Shown here piece by piece: positions 10,290 through 20,183 of a stretch of 27,020 nt of DNA. The stretch's first letter is position 1. Each line of letters begins with the position of its first letter. A program made the translations under genes and the position numbers. Origin of the DNA: Aureobasidium sp. EXF-3400 (lineage: Eukaryota; Ascomycota; Dothideomycetes; Dothideales; Saccotheciaceae); assembly GCA_024195585.1 (NCBI GenBank), contig SWBL01000497.1, forward strand, positions 1-27,020. The letters run 5' to 3'. The notes under the pieces are model-generated. The model saw only the letters and a list, made by a program, of their open reading frames with translations. It ran no database searches and had not been told where the DNA came from.

Positions 10290-10892
10290 CTAGTCATCCT
10301 CCTCATCCACAAGCAACTCTTCAAACTCCCCGAGGAAGGTGAGTTCGTCCTTGGGCAGCTCATCAAACCCAAATCTCTTCACCAAGCCCGGCAACTTCTT
10401 CTCATTTCCAAGCACCTCCTCATATCTCGACTTCTCGTCCACGATCTTGTATCTATCCCAATGAGTGTATGCCTCCAGGACCTTCTTGTCCAAGTCCACG
10501 ACCCAAGCCCACTCCATGGAGATGTCATCCGCAAGGAACTCCATGCTCCAAAGGTGAATCTTGACAGGTTCCGCTTGCGTAGCATTTGCTACGACGTTCA
10601 AGATCTTTGCTCCAGTATCGCGGGATAGAGACTCGATGGCAGGTAGAGGCATAAAACTTCTCGTCTCGATTTGCTTGCGACGGAGGCCTTCGAAGTAGGC
10701 GTCGCGTTCTTCATCACTGAGGATGATGATACGGTTGTCGTTGCTGTCCAAGGCTTCTTCTAGTTTTCTGATGTTGTTGGAATCAAGGAGGAAGGAGAGG
10801 ACGTTCAGGCCTTGCCCGTCGGGGAAACCGTCCCACTGGCCATATTGAACGATACGATATTGCCCATTAGTCGAACGAGTTTTTAATGACAT
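10290..10892 (-). CDS. Small 'YGQWDG' family protein, probably N-terminally short
   Basis: The ATG at 10892 gives 200 residues. The segment NGQYRIVQYGQWDGFPDGQG near residue 10 is the hallmark of a widespread fungal family of unknown function. Members usually carry a longer N-terminal strand before this motif, as I recall the family. Here only nine residues precede it, which suggests loss of the original start. The rest is Glu/Asp/Lys-rich and ends in an acidic tail (ELLVDEEDD). Its first 26 bases overlap, in another frame, the end of F-box-like gene B. It may therefore be a separate gene, the tail of a frameshifted fusion, or a truncated copy brought next to the F-box gene by a rearrangement. 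Confidence 0.65.
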   Translation of the reverse strand: MSLKTRSTNGQYRIVQYGQWDGFPDGQGLNVLSFLLDSNNIRKLEEALDSNDNRIIILSDEERDAYFEGLRRKQIETRSFMPLPAIESLSRDTGAKILNVVANATQAEPVKIHLWSMEFLADDISMEWAWVVDLDKKVLEAYTHWDRYKIVDEKSRYEEVLGNEKKLPGLVKRFGFDELPKDELTFLGEFEELLVDEEDD

Positions 10893-11733
10893 CGTTACGT
10901 CCAAAGGCGAGGCGTAAAGCCATGTCCTTTCTGAAGTTGAAGCCGTTATTACCAACCAAGAGATTATGGAGATAGTAGCCGAGTAAGGAGAGGCTGCCGT
11001 AGTCAATGCCTGCGCGCGCGCGGCTGGTAAGCTCGATTGATAGTCTGTTGACAGGAATTCCAATCATCTGCATCCATCCCACAGTGTGCAAGATGATCCT
11101 CAACACAACCTTCGTACTAACGGTGTACATGCGTGGACCATGGTGTGTAAGCAGTCGTCTCAGACCATGGGTCTTGATTGTGTCGCCAAGAGCGTAGTCA
11201 TTGATCTCGATGTTGATGGGTCTGCGCAGTTTCTCGAGCGACTCAGTGACGTTGACCATGTATGAACCAAAATTCGAGTTAGGTCTGATGAGAAAATCTG
11301 CGTGAGTGAGCTGAATGACTGTCCGGGGAGATGCGAAGGCGAGGCGGTAGTGAAGGTCGACGGCCTGAGGGATTCGACTTCGCGAAAACAGGGGATCTGA
11401 AATGCTCTCGAGATAACGTTCATCCTCTTCGCCCCATGGTGGATCGTCCCATTTGAGGGGGAAGCAGTCGACTGCGGGCAAGGTTGCATTGAAGGCAAGA
11501 TTCTGAATATGACTACCAAACTCGGGGTGTTTGAGGATATCGATGAGAGTCAGCATGCTCTCTTTAGATAAGGCATGGCAGCGATAGGTGAAGAAAGTCT
11601 GGCAAAAGGTTGGTCCGGCCACTTCTGACAGCCTTTTGCAGACGGCACGGAGCTTGAGGATGCTCTCGCGATCAAGATAATCCACGACGCGCTTGATGAG
11701 CTCATTCGGAAGACACAAGAGAAAGCGAGGCAT
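10867..11733 (-). CDS. F-box-like protein B
   Basis: The single exon gives 288 residues from the ATG at 11733; a frame extension of 17 codons would need a GTG start. A clear F-box lies near residues 4-40 (CLPNELIKRVVDYLD, then LKLRAVCKRLSEVAG), followed by the shared signature CHALS..SMLTL.DILKHP.FGSHI. Later segments (residues about 60-280) are divergent and may bind substrate. It is a member of the same family as the genes at 7133-8909 and 17386-17931. The role expected from the F-box family is an adaptor of an SCF E3 ubiquitin ligase via Skp1; substrate unknown. The TAA at 10869-10867 lies inside the next gene, which begins 26 bases earlier in another frame. Confidence 0.8.
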   Translation of the reverse strand: MPRFLLCLPNELIKRVVDYLDRESILKLRAVCKRLSEVAGPTFCQTFFTYRCHALSKESMLTLIDILKHPEFGSHIQNLAFNATLPAVDCFPLKWDDPPWGEEDERYLESISDPLFSRSRIPQAVDLHYRLAFASPRTVIQLTHADFLIRPNSNFGSYMVNVTESLEKLRRPINIEINDYALGDTIKTHGLRRLLTHHGPRMYTVSTKVVLRIILHTVGWMQMIGIPVNRLSIELTSRARAGIDYGSLSLLGYYLHNLLVGNNGFNFRKDMALRLAFGRNDVIKNSFD

Positions 11734-12521
11734 TTTCGAAACGTGCTGCGCGCGTGCTTGGTTCGAGTCTTGTTTTTGTGCCACTGGTGATCGATCTTAG
11801 GGAGTTGTGTGTGGGAGAAGGGGTCCTGCGCAAAAAGACGGATTTGTTAGGTTTTCGGTGGTGGGATGTCGGTCGTGAAATTTGGAGACATACTCTTAGA
11901 GAAGTGGATGTCCAGCGAGTAAACTAGAGGTATCGGGACCGTTAAGATTGGTCACTTGCCGGCAGCCGGATGGAGAGATGTGTGAACAAGGGCAAGACTG
12001 AGGAAGGCCCAAGATGGTGAAACACCAATCGATGTCGTTGAGTAAACGACGCTTTTACGCGTGAGAGTCGAATCAGTGAAGCGGGAGCGTTTATTCCGTC
12101 GAAGACAAGGTCGAGTATGCCCGAACCTAGCTTTCGTCGAGCAGAGTTAATCCGTCGGAAATTTCGTGTCAACACGCGTTAACCTTGACTCATCTTATCT
12201 GCTTTGAAGGTTCTAGATCGAAACGCGTTACAGGAGGGAGTCGCTCATTGAGGAAGAGGTCATTTCTTGAATAAGAGGCCGTCCGCCAAGAAGTGCCCGG
12301 GTAACTGGTACTGTACGTCAATAGAACCTCAAAGTCATCAATTGAATAATGACCCTTTGTTCTCGGTATCATAAGGTTTGAAGTCAAGAAACTGTACATT
12401 AAACTGAATAGAAATCATCATTTTGGAATAAATGCTAATAATCAAGTATGAGCTATGGAAGATCGTGGGAATATGTGCATGAAAAGGGAGAAAAAGAAGA
12501 AAGTTGACACCAAGCCTGAGC
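11734..12521. other. Intergenic: promoter of F-box-like gene B and 3' flank of the dioxygenase gene
   Basis: No gene is seen. Minus-strand open frames of 69-94 codons at 11942-12622 have no motif, and the last overlaps the dioxygenase gene. A CT/GA-rich region near 11800-11830 would be the leader of F-box-like gene B. Confidence 0.5.
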
Positions 12522-13654
12522 TCAAGCCTTGATGTATGGAATACCAGTGAGCTTGTAGCCTCTCTCGCTAAGCTGTGGTGGCTGGCGAGGCTTCCATGTG
12601 TTGAGAGGATCAGGCTTGCCATTGCGCATGGGCTGCAGGTACTCCTTGATGAAGGGCTGAAGAGCCATGGGCCAGTGGCTGTGACCGTGCTGCTCCTCGA
12701 ACAGTTTCTTCTTGAGCTTCAAATCATCCTGGGTTGCAGTAGAGACTGGCAACATGCAGACGTAGACAACAAATCTGTCAGTGTCCTTCTTGGGTGAAGC
12801 ATTGTAGTGAGGAGTGCGAGAATCCCAAAGAACGAGATCACCAGGCTCAGCATCAACCTTGACCCACTCGTAGCCTCTGTCGGCCAACCATTTGAGACCA
12901 GTATCCTTGAACAGGTAGATCTCGTTCGTCCATCTGAAGCCACGTTCTTCGTTTCTGAAAACGTTGTGGTACTCCTCGCTGACCTTGTGACCACCCTTCA
13001 ATACCAGAAGACCACCATCCTCAGGACCATTGGGCAGGAGGTTGACGAAACCCTGAACGCAACGCAGACCTCCACGTTCCGGGTCCTGATCTTGGTGAGG
13101 CCATGCACCGTTGGCGGGCAGATCTTGACGGTTGGCCAGGGATACATTGACGGCATCGAACGAGCAGATCAAATCCTCATCATCGTAGAGTCTCGCAAAA
13201 ACATCAATTACTGCTGGTTCGGAGCGGACACCCCATGTGAAAGATTCGTGAGTAGCACCGTATGCTTGGACGAGACCCTTTTGGTGAATGATAGGCAAGC
13301 ACTCTTCGCGAATAGTAGAGGGGTCGTCCCGCTTGTAGCCGAGTTCAAAACTTTCGAGCCAGTCCTTGATATCGTCGGCGTATTTAAGAGCCTTTTCCTT
13401 TTCGAGAACATTCTTGACTACACAGTAGCCATCACGGGCAAGGTCTGGGAAAAGGATGAGCACTGGCTTTGAGAGGACGTTGACAAGATCAAAAGCTTAC
13501 CATCACGGAAATCGCCATAGTGGACTGACTCGTCGAGGACATTGAGAATTGGAGTGTCGTGAACCTGAACAGGTGGGGCAGCATGAATGGTCATCTTAGG
13601 AGGTTCGTTGAACTCTTGGTCGAGAGTGGTGGTGGTCACAGTAGCAGTAGCCAT
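12522..13654 (-). CDS. PhyH-type Fe(II)/2-oxoglutarate-dependent dioxygenase
   Basis: There are two exons, 13654-13501 and 13444-12522, with intron 13500-13445 (GTAAGC...CCCAG); the product is 358 residues. The fold signature is ARDGYCVVKNVL near residue 53, the iron-binding H-x-D in WPHQDQD (His168, Asp170), GGLLVLKGGH, and the distal His in DSRTPHYN (His264), followed by an Arg (275) suited to 2-oxoglutarate. The family (phytanoyl-CoA dioxygenase superfamily) hydroxylates fatty acyl or diverse secondary-metabolite substrates. The substrate here cannot be told. No PTS1 peroxisomal tripeptide is present (the end is IKA), so it is probably cytosolic. It is divergent from the MFS transporter across 1.26 kb, which would allow shared regulation, but no biosynthetic core gene is nearby. 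Confidence 0.9.
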
Positions 13655-14916
13655 GTTGGTTGTGACTGGTGCGATGTCGGAGATGTTTCTTGATAAGGGA
13701 CAATCGAATTGAATCTGGAGAAGAGAACGGGGTAATTCGAGATGACTTTGGCTCTTCTTATGATTAGCGATTGACAGTCGCCCGATGGAGGTCCGTTGCC
13801 TCATGGAGAGGTTTCAGGCTCGCCCGAACTCAGCCGCTGGAGTCGCCGAAGGAAGCCCCGTCCGGCAGATCGAACTCCTTCTCGGAGCCAAAAGTCGCAA
13901 GTCGAGATCGATTCAGGACTTTCTTAGTTGTCCACATCAACAAGTGCAAAGGCATGAAAAGCAATCCATATTTTGTGTATTGTAGAACGTCTATCTGTCT
14001 GCGGTTGCAGTAGAGAATGGCAATACAGGCACTCGATTGCATTTAGATCACAAAGGGAAAGCTCGACTCCGAATCAACAGCGCCGAGCCGAACTGCTTCC
14101 CCGCACTCGGGGCAGACTTGTCCTCCGAATCGTCCTCCTGGAACTCAGTAAACGCGAGGTTCATTACTGCCTTGTACCCTTCTCCGACCGTCTAGCATGA
14201 TCATTCTTCTCATCCAGCCTCCAGCAGACTCCAGAGATGCTTGAGAACGGGCACCGGAACAATGGTCATCCACTTCCCCCACACCTGCCTTGCGAATGCG
14301 GGGTCTAGACGTGGAGTTGGTTCCTCGTGACAAAAGTCATGGTCAGCACCCACGTCGAGAAAGAGCACTGATGACTTCTGGCCACAGTAAAACACCATCT
14401 TGTTGTTGACCTCTGTGCCTCACCGAACTCACCCGCGTCCACATCCCGCACCACTATACCACAATGTGGGGTGTTTCAAACCACGGACATATCATACACG
14501 GTAAGCTAGACAATGATGGCTTGAATGTTGCCTCTCTACAGGACGACTGGCCAGAAGAAGAAAAGTATATTCTTGCAATGCTCATCGCAACACCCATGAT
14601 GGACTTTCAGGGTTACGGGTGGCTGCTTGCCCTATCACATCCCCCAGACTTTTGGTGTCGGACGCGCCCACAAGATACGCACTTCCCCATCTCTTGTCCA
14701 CTATCGTCGAGCGGTAGGGCTCAGTAATAGACTACATGATGGATCGGCCCATCTGTGGAGGAATCAACCCCATAAAGATCCCCCCTTGCACTCCCCCAGA
14801 ATATTCGTACCCCGGGTTCGTTTCTGTCTTGTACCGCTACCACATTGCAGTGCTTTATTCAGGCAGCACGAAGTTCTCTTACATATTTTCCTTGATTCCT
14901 TACGGCTTCCATCACC
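13655..14916. other. Divergent intergenic region between dioxygenase and MFS transporter
   Basis: This is the common upstream region of two divergent genes. It contains short open frames on both strands and two splice-like pairs: plus-strand GTAAGC...CTACAG at 14501-14541 (41 nt, short for an intron), and a minus-strand GTGAGT near 14434. These could mark a 5'-UTR intron or a decayed gene. A minus-strand segment at 14210-14398 (VLFLDVGADHDFCHEE) looks protein-like but cannot be extended. No gene is called. Confidence 0.4.
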
Positions 14917-17026
14917 ATGGACAAGTCAGATATCAGCCACATGGAAGTGTCGACCTTCCCCGACTCACACATAGTCGATACGTACGCTGTCGATAGCCAA
15001 GATGAACAGGTCACTGTCATTGGTACCATGGGCCAGGACCCTGACCACAAAGCACCTGTGTCTTGGAGAGCATGGGCCATTGTTGCCATTTGCGCCCTAG
15101 CTACGTTTCAGGTATGCTCTGCCTCCTGTCGGACATTGCGCAATCATTGACATGCAGAACCAGAATACATACTACGGTATTGCACCTGCTGCGAACCAAT
15201 ACGCCATTGCCGGAGCTTTAGGAGGCACCGCAAGTGAAAGAATATGGATTGTTCAGGCTGCTGCCGTTCCTGCCATCGCCTTTGGCCCAATCTTTGCCAT
15301 AATTTCGGATGTGTATGGCCGCAGATATCTTATCATCGCCGTTTGGTGCCTCTTCGCTGTCGGCTCTATCATATCCATGACTGCCAGCGGTATGACTGCT
15401 GTTATTGCTGGTCAAGCACTCTCTGGTATTGCATCTGGTATCTCTGGCATTATGTTTGCTGTTGCATCCGAAGTCCTTCCTGGAGCTTACCGTGCCTACG
15501 GTCAAACTATCGTTAGTTGGGTCTCTGATTTGTCATCTCTTGTTGCCCTTCTACCCATCGGTGCTGCGACGGCTGCGGACCCTGTCAATGGCTGGAGATG
15601 GGTTTTCCGTATCAAGTTCATCCTTGAATGTCTCGTTATCATCGGCATCGCAGCACTTTACTTCGTAAGTGACCTGATCTCTGACTCGATTGCGGGACTG
15701 ATTATTTGATTATATAGCCCCCGCCCCGTACTGTTGCCAGCAAGCAATCTCTTGGCCAGAAGCTCAAGGCTCTTGACTGGATCGGTTACATCCTCCTCTT
15801 GGGAGCTCTTGTTCCTTTCTTGATGGGCTTCGCTTGGAGCAGTGATTCCAACTATGGCTGGGCCAGTAAAACTCATACCGTTGTTCCTGTGGTTGTTGGC
15901 GGCGTTCTTTTCATCGTCTGTCTGATCTATGGTACGTATTGATCATTCTTGACGGCCAGAACTTTACTGATTCTGTTTCAGAGTGGAAGGGGACCAAGAC
16001 TGGTTTCTTGGACCATCGCCTCTTCCAGAACGGACGCAACTTCCCTCTCTGTATGGTCCTCATCGCCGTTGAGGGTTCGCTCTTCTACCTGATGAACAAC
16101 ATCTACCCATCTCAAGTCAATGGTCTCTGGGAGCAGCCTGGAACCATCAAGGCCAACGCTTACCTCCTTCCCTTCTTCATGGTCATCACTGTCGTCTCGC
16201 CTTTCTTGTCCATTTATGTCACCAAGTTCAGAGATGTCAAGTGGCCCATCTTCGTCGGTTTCATCTCTTTCAGTGCTTCTGTTATTGGTCTTGCTCTTGC
16301 AGGTACGAACGGAAAGCTTGGTCTCACATTCAACGGTATTGGTGGTCTGGGCTTCGCTCCTGTTCTAATCTTGATCATGGTCTGGGTGCAGGTAAGCAAT
16401 AAATATCGCTATAGATTGCCGAGCAGTAAACTAATGTTCGATTTGCAGAACTCGACTCCTCCACTCTTCATTGGTACCGCTTCAGCTCTTACCATATCTT
16501 CTCGCACCCTGGGTGGTACAGTCGGCTTGGGCATCGCAAATGCAATTTATGGCTCTCTCACAAACACCCAAATCCCCGAGGCTATCAGTAAGTGGTAATC
16601 AAGACCCCTGACCATTGGAGCAACGCTAACATCTCTTGTGCAGTCGCTGCCGTAGCTCCCCTTGGCTTCAATCCCTCCCACATCGGTCAGCTTATTGGCT
16701 TCTACATGTCTGGTCAAGGTCTTGACAAGATTCCCGGAATCAATGGACGAATTCTCGGTGCCGGTTTGGCAGCACTCCACAAGACCGAGGCTCATGCTTA
16801 CAAGATTGTATGGCTATCGTTCCTCCCTGGCTGTGTGGTCGCAGCCACCATCTGCCTCTTCATGCGCAACTCGAGCGAAAGAATGAACTGGGTCGTCGAT
16901 GCACCTCTCGAGGCAAAGTCTGATGCACTTTCTGCCAAAGAACAGGCGTTAGAGGCAGATCAAGTATCGGTACACATTCCCACCTTAGACGATAATATCG
17001 AGGTGGAGCTGGTCGAGCGCAGATAG
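14917..17026 (+). CDS. MFS transporter, TRI12/siderophore-transporter type (14-TM)
   Basis: There are six exons: 14917-15111, 15158-15664, 15718-15931, 15982-16391, 16449-16587 and 16644-17026. All introns are GT-AG, and the product is 615 residues. A hydrophilic N-terminus of about 50 residues precedes many hydrophobic helices. The loop 2-3 motif is IISDVYGRRYLII (residues 113-125), and NGWRWVF marks the end of the first half. Length, the first transmembrane helix (ATFQ|NQNTYYGIAP) and a long hydrophilic C-terminus match the fungal TRI12 family, which includes trichothecene efflux pumps and siderophore-iron transporters. It is a plasma-membrane (or vacuolar) proton-coupled transporter. The substrate is not deducible: no peptide synthetase or trichothecene gene is in view. 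Confidence 0.93.
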
Positions 17027-17385
17027 AGTTACATCTGCAAGAACTTGACCTTGGCAAGCCTGGTCCTTCTGGATATAGTGTATGAATTTATGTTTAGTCA
17101 TGACGATATCTTTTCGCAATCAAGTACATCAGAAGGTGTCTGGAGAGATTTTCATAAAGCTACAGTTGAAAAGGCTCTCCAGGAATTTGAAACTGTATCT
17201 TCGAGATATCTTGCAACCCTCTGGCGCGGACGTTTTACAATCTGTATAAGAATGATACAAGCTCGGTATTGCAAGTCTCAATTTATGTACAGAAGGTGTG
17301 AGCGGAGCAGTCTATCTACACGAAACCCATCTGACCACTATCCAATCGAAAGATCAAACCCATCTTCTGAATGACCCTGACCCAT
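17027..17385. other. Convergent intergenic region
   Basis: This separates the 3' ends of the MFS transporter (+) and F-box-like gene C (-). Only short open frames occur and no structure was noticed. Confidence 0.6.
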
Positions 17386-17931
17386 TTATCTGAAGATTCG
17401 GTAGGGCCTCTTCCAGCCATCAGCTTCCGTGAACATACGCAAAGTCACGTCCGAACATTCTTGCCGCCAATCTGTTCCGGCTATCCATACCCGTCCCAAG
17501 GTACATTGAGATTGTTTAACCATCCTCGTGACCATGTAGAAGACCTCTGCCAGATCATCGCCAACCGCTCCATCAATAAAACGTGGACTCTCGTAGAATG
17601 TCAAATCCACACTACCGTAATTATTCTGGATGTTCTTAAACACCCTGGGCATAGTACTGGAAAAGGTATGGATGAGATCGACTCTTGGATCAATATTGCC
17701 GAGGGGTCCTTGGAATAAATCAGAAGACAATGTAATCTCTTTAACATAACGGCCAAAGACGGCATGTCTAGCGATTTCCAGCAAGGTTTCCACGCTGGAT
17801 TTCGAAGCGATGACATGGCGAGTTCTGAAGAATACGACTCCGAAAGCTTCGTTGGTCAGGTCTTGAAGCTTACGACAGGTCAAACGCATATTGGCAAGGC
17901 AAGGCTTCTCTGTAGCGTCAACTATCATCAT
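17386..17931 (-). CDS. F-box-like protein C, N-terminally truncated
   Basis: The frame gives 181 residues from the ATG at 17931. It begins inside what is the second half of the F-box in its relatives (ANMRLTCRKLQDLTNEAF). The family signature follows (RHVIASKSSVETLLEIARH, then VFGRYV). The usual Leu-Pro...Ile first half is missing: the upstream frame meets a TAA at about 17960. A possible remnant, VLDIP followed by TAG, lies at about 18060. The protein also stops early compared with its relatives. I read it as a decayed or truncated paralogue. A short real protein, or an upstream exon spliced in from the 17960-18120 region, cannot be excluded. Confidence 0.5.
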   Translation of the reverse strand: MMIVDATEKPCLANMRLTCRKLQDLTNEAFGVVFFRTRHVIASKSSVETLLEIARHAVFGRYVKEITLSSDLFQGPLGNIDPRVDLIHTFSSTMPRVFKNIQNNYGSVDLTFYESPRFIDGAVGDDLAEVFYMVTRMVKQSQCTLGRVWIAGTDWRQECSDVTLRMFTEADGWKRPYRIFR

Positions 17932-18376
17932 GAGGGGCCATCTAGAGATGGCCTATACTCTTAGGCGATGTTAAATCAATCCTTTGATAAGCTGCGTACG
18001 CTAAGACCCATGAAGGAACCAGTTCGAATTTGGCCTGTTAGTCAACCCAACCTAGGGGATATCCAAAACTTCACATTTTCTACCTTTAACCATAGGATCT
18101 GCTCTTGCGGGTTTGGTCCTAATCCAAAATCGATAACAAGCAGCAATGGAAGAAGAAATTGCCTGTGAGCTTGACATGATCAACAAACAAGACACTGCAC
18201 GAGATTGAGACTTGGTCGCCCCTTCCTCCTTGTCATCTCCTTCTGGCAATTCCGCAATGTCGTACAGCAATACCTGGGAGCAAACAGATACAAAACTGGA
18301 GGTACGTCCATGGAATGCTCCTTAGGTGAAAGGCTTCTGGTGCACACCACCCTGCTTCTCGAAATTCTGTGTATGC
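17932..18376. other. Intergenic, possibly holding the decayed 5' end of F-box-like gene C
   Basis: Minus-strand GACTAACAG near 18040 looks like a branch point plus acceptor, and the codons for VLDIP just upstream of it resemble an F-box start. Stops in the intervening frame prevent a gene model. The rest is 3' flank of the serine hydrolase gene. Confidence 0.35.
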
Positions 18377-19861
18377 TTATGATACCCTTTCCATTGCCAT
18401 TTCCTTTCCAGTGTTGCCGTTCCACATTTCCATCAATGCTTCGCCATTGTCATCCTCGATCAGTCTCACCAGAACTTCCATTCCACCTCTGCAAACCAGA
18501 TCCGCAACAGCTCTGCTTTCATCATGAGACTCATCCTCACCATGAGCAGCGATCCATAACCACTGCTGCGGCATCTGACCAACCTTCAACCACGGCACCC
18601 CTTCTTTGGCCTGGAACTCGATCTGAAACTGTGTGTGTTGCTCTTTCCACGTCCCAGTCCATCTCTCCATGACCGCCGTGTCAGGAGGAGCAGCAGACAC
18701 ATCAGCAAACGGAATAACACAACTCCTCATAAACGCAAATTCCTTTGCTTTCTTCCAACCAAGCAGATAGAACATAGCTGCCTGTACTTTTTGACCAATA
18801 ATATATCCCTCAAGCGAGTTTGTCATGAAACAGAAAGCTTGGGTCCCGTCAAGAGAGGCCATGACATTGCATCTCCAACCAGGCATGTTGCTGCCTCCGT
18901 GGCCAAAATGAGTGTTTGTGACGAACCAGCCATGGGCCATGCCTGCCATGACCTCCTCAAGCATCTGCTTGGCAAGATGTCGTGGTACGAATCCATTCTC
19001 ATCGTGGAGAGACTTCTGGATTGCGGAGACCAGAATCAAGAGATCCGTTGGTGTTGTCCATAGGCCTGCAGCCGACTGTTCTGGGTTTACACGGTGAGGT
19101 GCCTCGCAAGCAGTGTACCCGTTGTAGTATGCTCTCGCATAATTGCCCTTGCCCTGCTGTTTCTCGGTGTTCAAGTCTTCGCCGTCGGGGACGGCGTACG
19201 TTGACATTTTCATACCCAGTGGCGTAAAGACATACTCCTGCATGACTTCCGCGAAAGACCGTCTCATCACTGCTTCAACGATCAACTGCAAAACGCCATA
19301 ACCACCTCCAGAATAGTTAAACACATGACCAGGCCAATCCTTGAGTCGAATAGGCAAAGTGTTACTCGGCCAATTGCCTTCAAGCGCTTCTTGCAATTCC
19401 GGCAAAGCAGCGCGAAAATGTCCATTTGCATTGCGACTAACATCATACCCAGGAAAGCCTAGAGAACCACTAGTTTCAAGCCCAGAAGTATGAGACAGTA
19501 ACATGGATATAGTGATGAATTTTGCCATTCCTCTTGTTTCTGGCGTTTCTAGCTTCTCTATTTCTTCCTCGGGTAGATAGGCTGAGATTGAGGTGTGCAG
19601 AGATAGATGGCCGGATTCGATCAGTTTGAAGGTTAAGAGCGAACAGACGGATTTAGAGATTGAGCAGGCTTGGAAAAGAGTAGATGTGTCATCGCTACCA
19701 GATGTTATGCAGTGGGATGTTATTTTGTGTTGGTCGAGTAAGGCGAATGAAATGCATGGCGTTCCAAGGTCTTGCAGGACGGCGGTTGTGGTTGTGTGGG
19801 ATGGATGGCGGTTATTGCGCACTATCATTTCTTCCAGTCTGTTTATCGTTGAAGTATCCAT
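18377..19861 (-). CDS. Beta-lactamase-fold serine hydrolase (class C/esterase type)
   Basis: The single exon gives 494 residues from the ATG at 19861, which sits in a strong ACCATGG context; the frame extends upstream only to a TTG. Catalytic motifs are S-x-x-K in CSISKSVCS (Ser67, Lys70), the Tyr motif in FNYSGGGYG (Tyr183; Y-S-G rather than the Y-x-N of true class C enzymes), and HGG in FGHGGSNMPG (His321). LSHTSGL is also typical of the family. There is no signal peptide, so it is probably intracellular. Fungal members include esterases, transacylases of polyketide pathways and D-peptidases. The specific reaction is unknown. The C-terminal domain beyond residue 400 is lipocalin-like in position, as in related bacterial enzymes. 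Confidence 0.9.
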   Translation of the reverse strand: MDTSTINRLEEMIVRNNRHPSHTTTTAVLQDLGTPCISFALLDQHKITSHCITSGSDDTSTLFQACSISKSVCSLLTFKLIESGHLSLHTSISAYLPEEEIEKLETPETRGMAKFITISMLLSHTSGLETSGSLGFPGYDVSRNANGHFRAALPELQEALEGNWPSNTLPIRLKDWPGHVFNYSGGGYGVLQLIVEAVMRRSFAEVMQEYVFTPLGMKMSTYAVPDGEDLNTEKQQGKGNYARAYYNGYTACEAPHRVNPEQSAAGLWTTPTDLLILVSAIQKSLHDENGFVPRHLAKQMLEEVMAGMAHGWFVTNTHFGHGGSNMPGWRCNVMASLDGTQAFCFMTNSLEGYIIGQKVQAAMFYLLGWKKAKEFAFMRSCVIPFADVSAAPPDTAVMERWTGTWKEQHTQFQIEFQAKEGVPWLKVGQMPQQWLWIAAHGEDESHDESRAVADLVCRGGMEVLVRLIEDDNGEALMEMWNGNTGKEMAMERVS

Positions 19862-20183
19862 GGTTTCTGCGTGCAAGGATATCGTCTTAATGATATGACT
19901 ATACAAGAGTAAATGTAGGTGGTAGATGCTTTACTTATGCAAGCAGTCGTTGTTGCCTACTCTAGAGCCTCGGCTAAATGCAAGTCGGATCCTGCAAGCC
20001 ACAAACAACGAGATCAACAACGAAGAGGGAAGGTGGATAGAACAACGAAAAGGCTGTTTCACTGTGTTGCATTCAAGCTGTACGAAAAGACTTTTTACAT
20101 TCACAGTCGTAGCAATGAATATATTGTCGTGCGAGCACGGACTGAACGTCGGCCTACTGTCATTTTGACACTTCAGGAGACTA
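19862..20183. other. Intergenic: promoter of the hydrolase and 3' flank of the Pus1 gene
   Basis: This lies between two minus-strand genes. No coding potential beyond short frames and no evident motif. Confidence 0.6.

Noticed and set aside
9708..10628. 306-codon open frame on the plus strand
   Set aside because: About half of it is antisense to the YGQWDG gene, whose protein is recognisable; the remainder has no motif, and the frame probably stays open by chance.
10838..10892. Possible intron joining F-box-like gene B to the YGQWDG frame (about 55 nt, ending in GGCCAG)
   Set aside because: It would remove the conserved QYRIVQYGQ motif, and the donor GTCATT is poor, so I prefer overlap or frameshift.
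14464..14727. 87-codon plus-strand frame upstream of the MFS gene
   Set aside because: It has no similarity I can recognise, and a splice-like pair inside it breaks the frame; kept only as an observation about the intergenic region.
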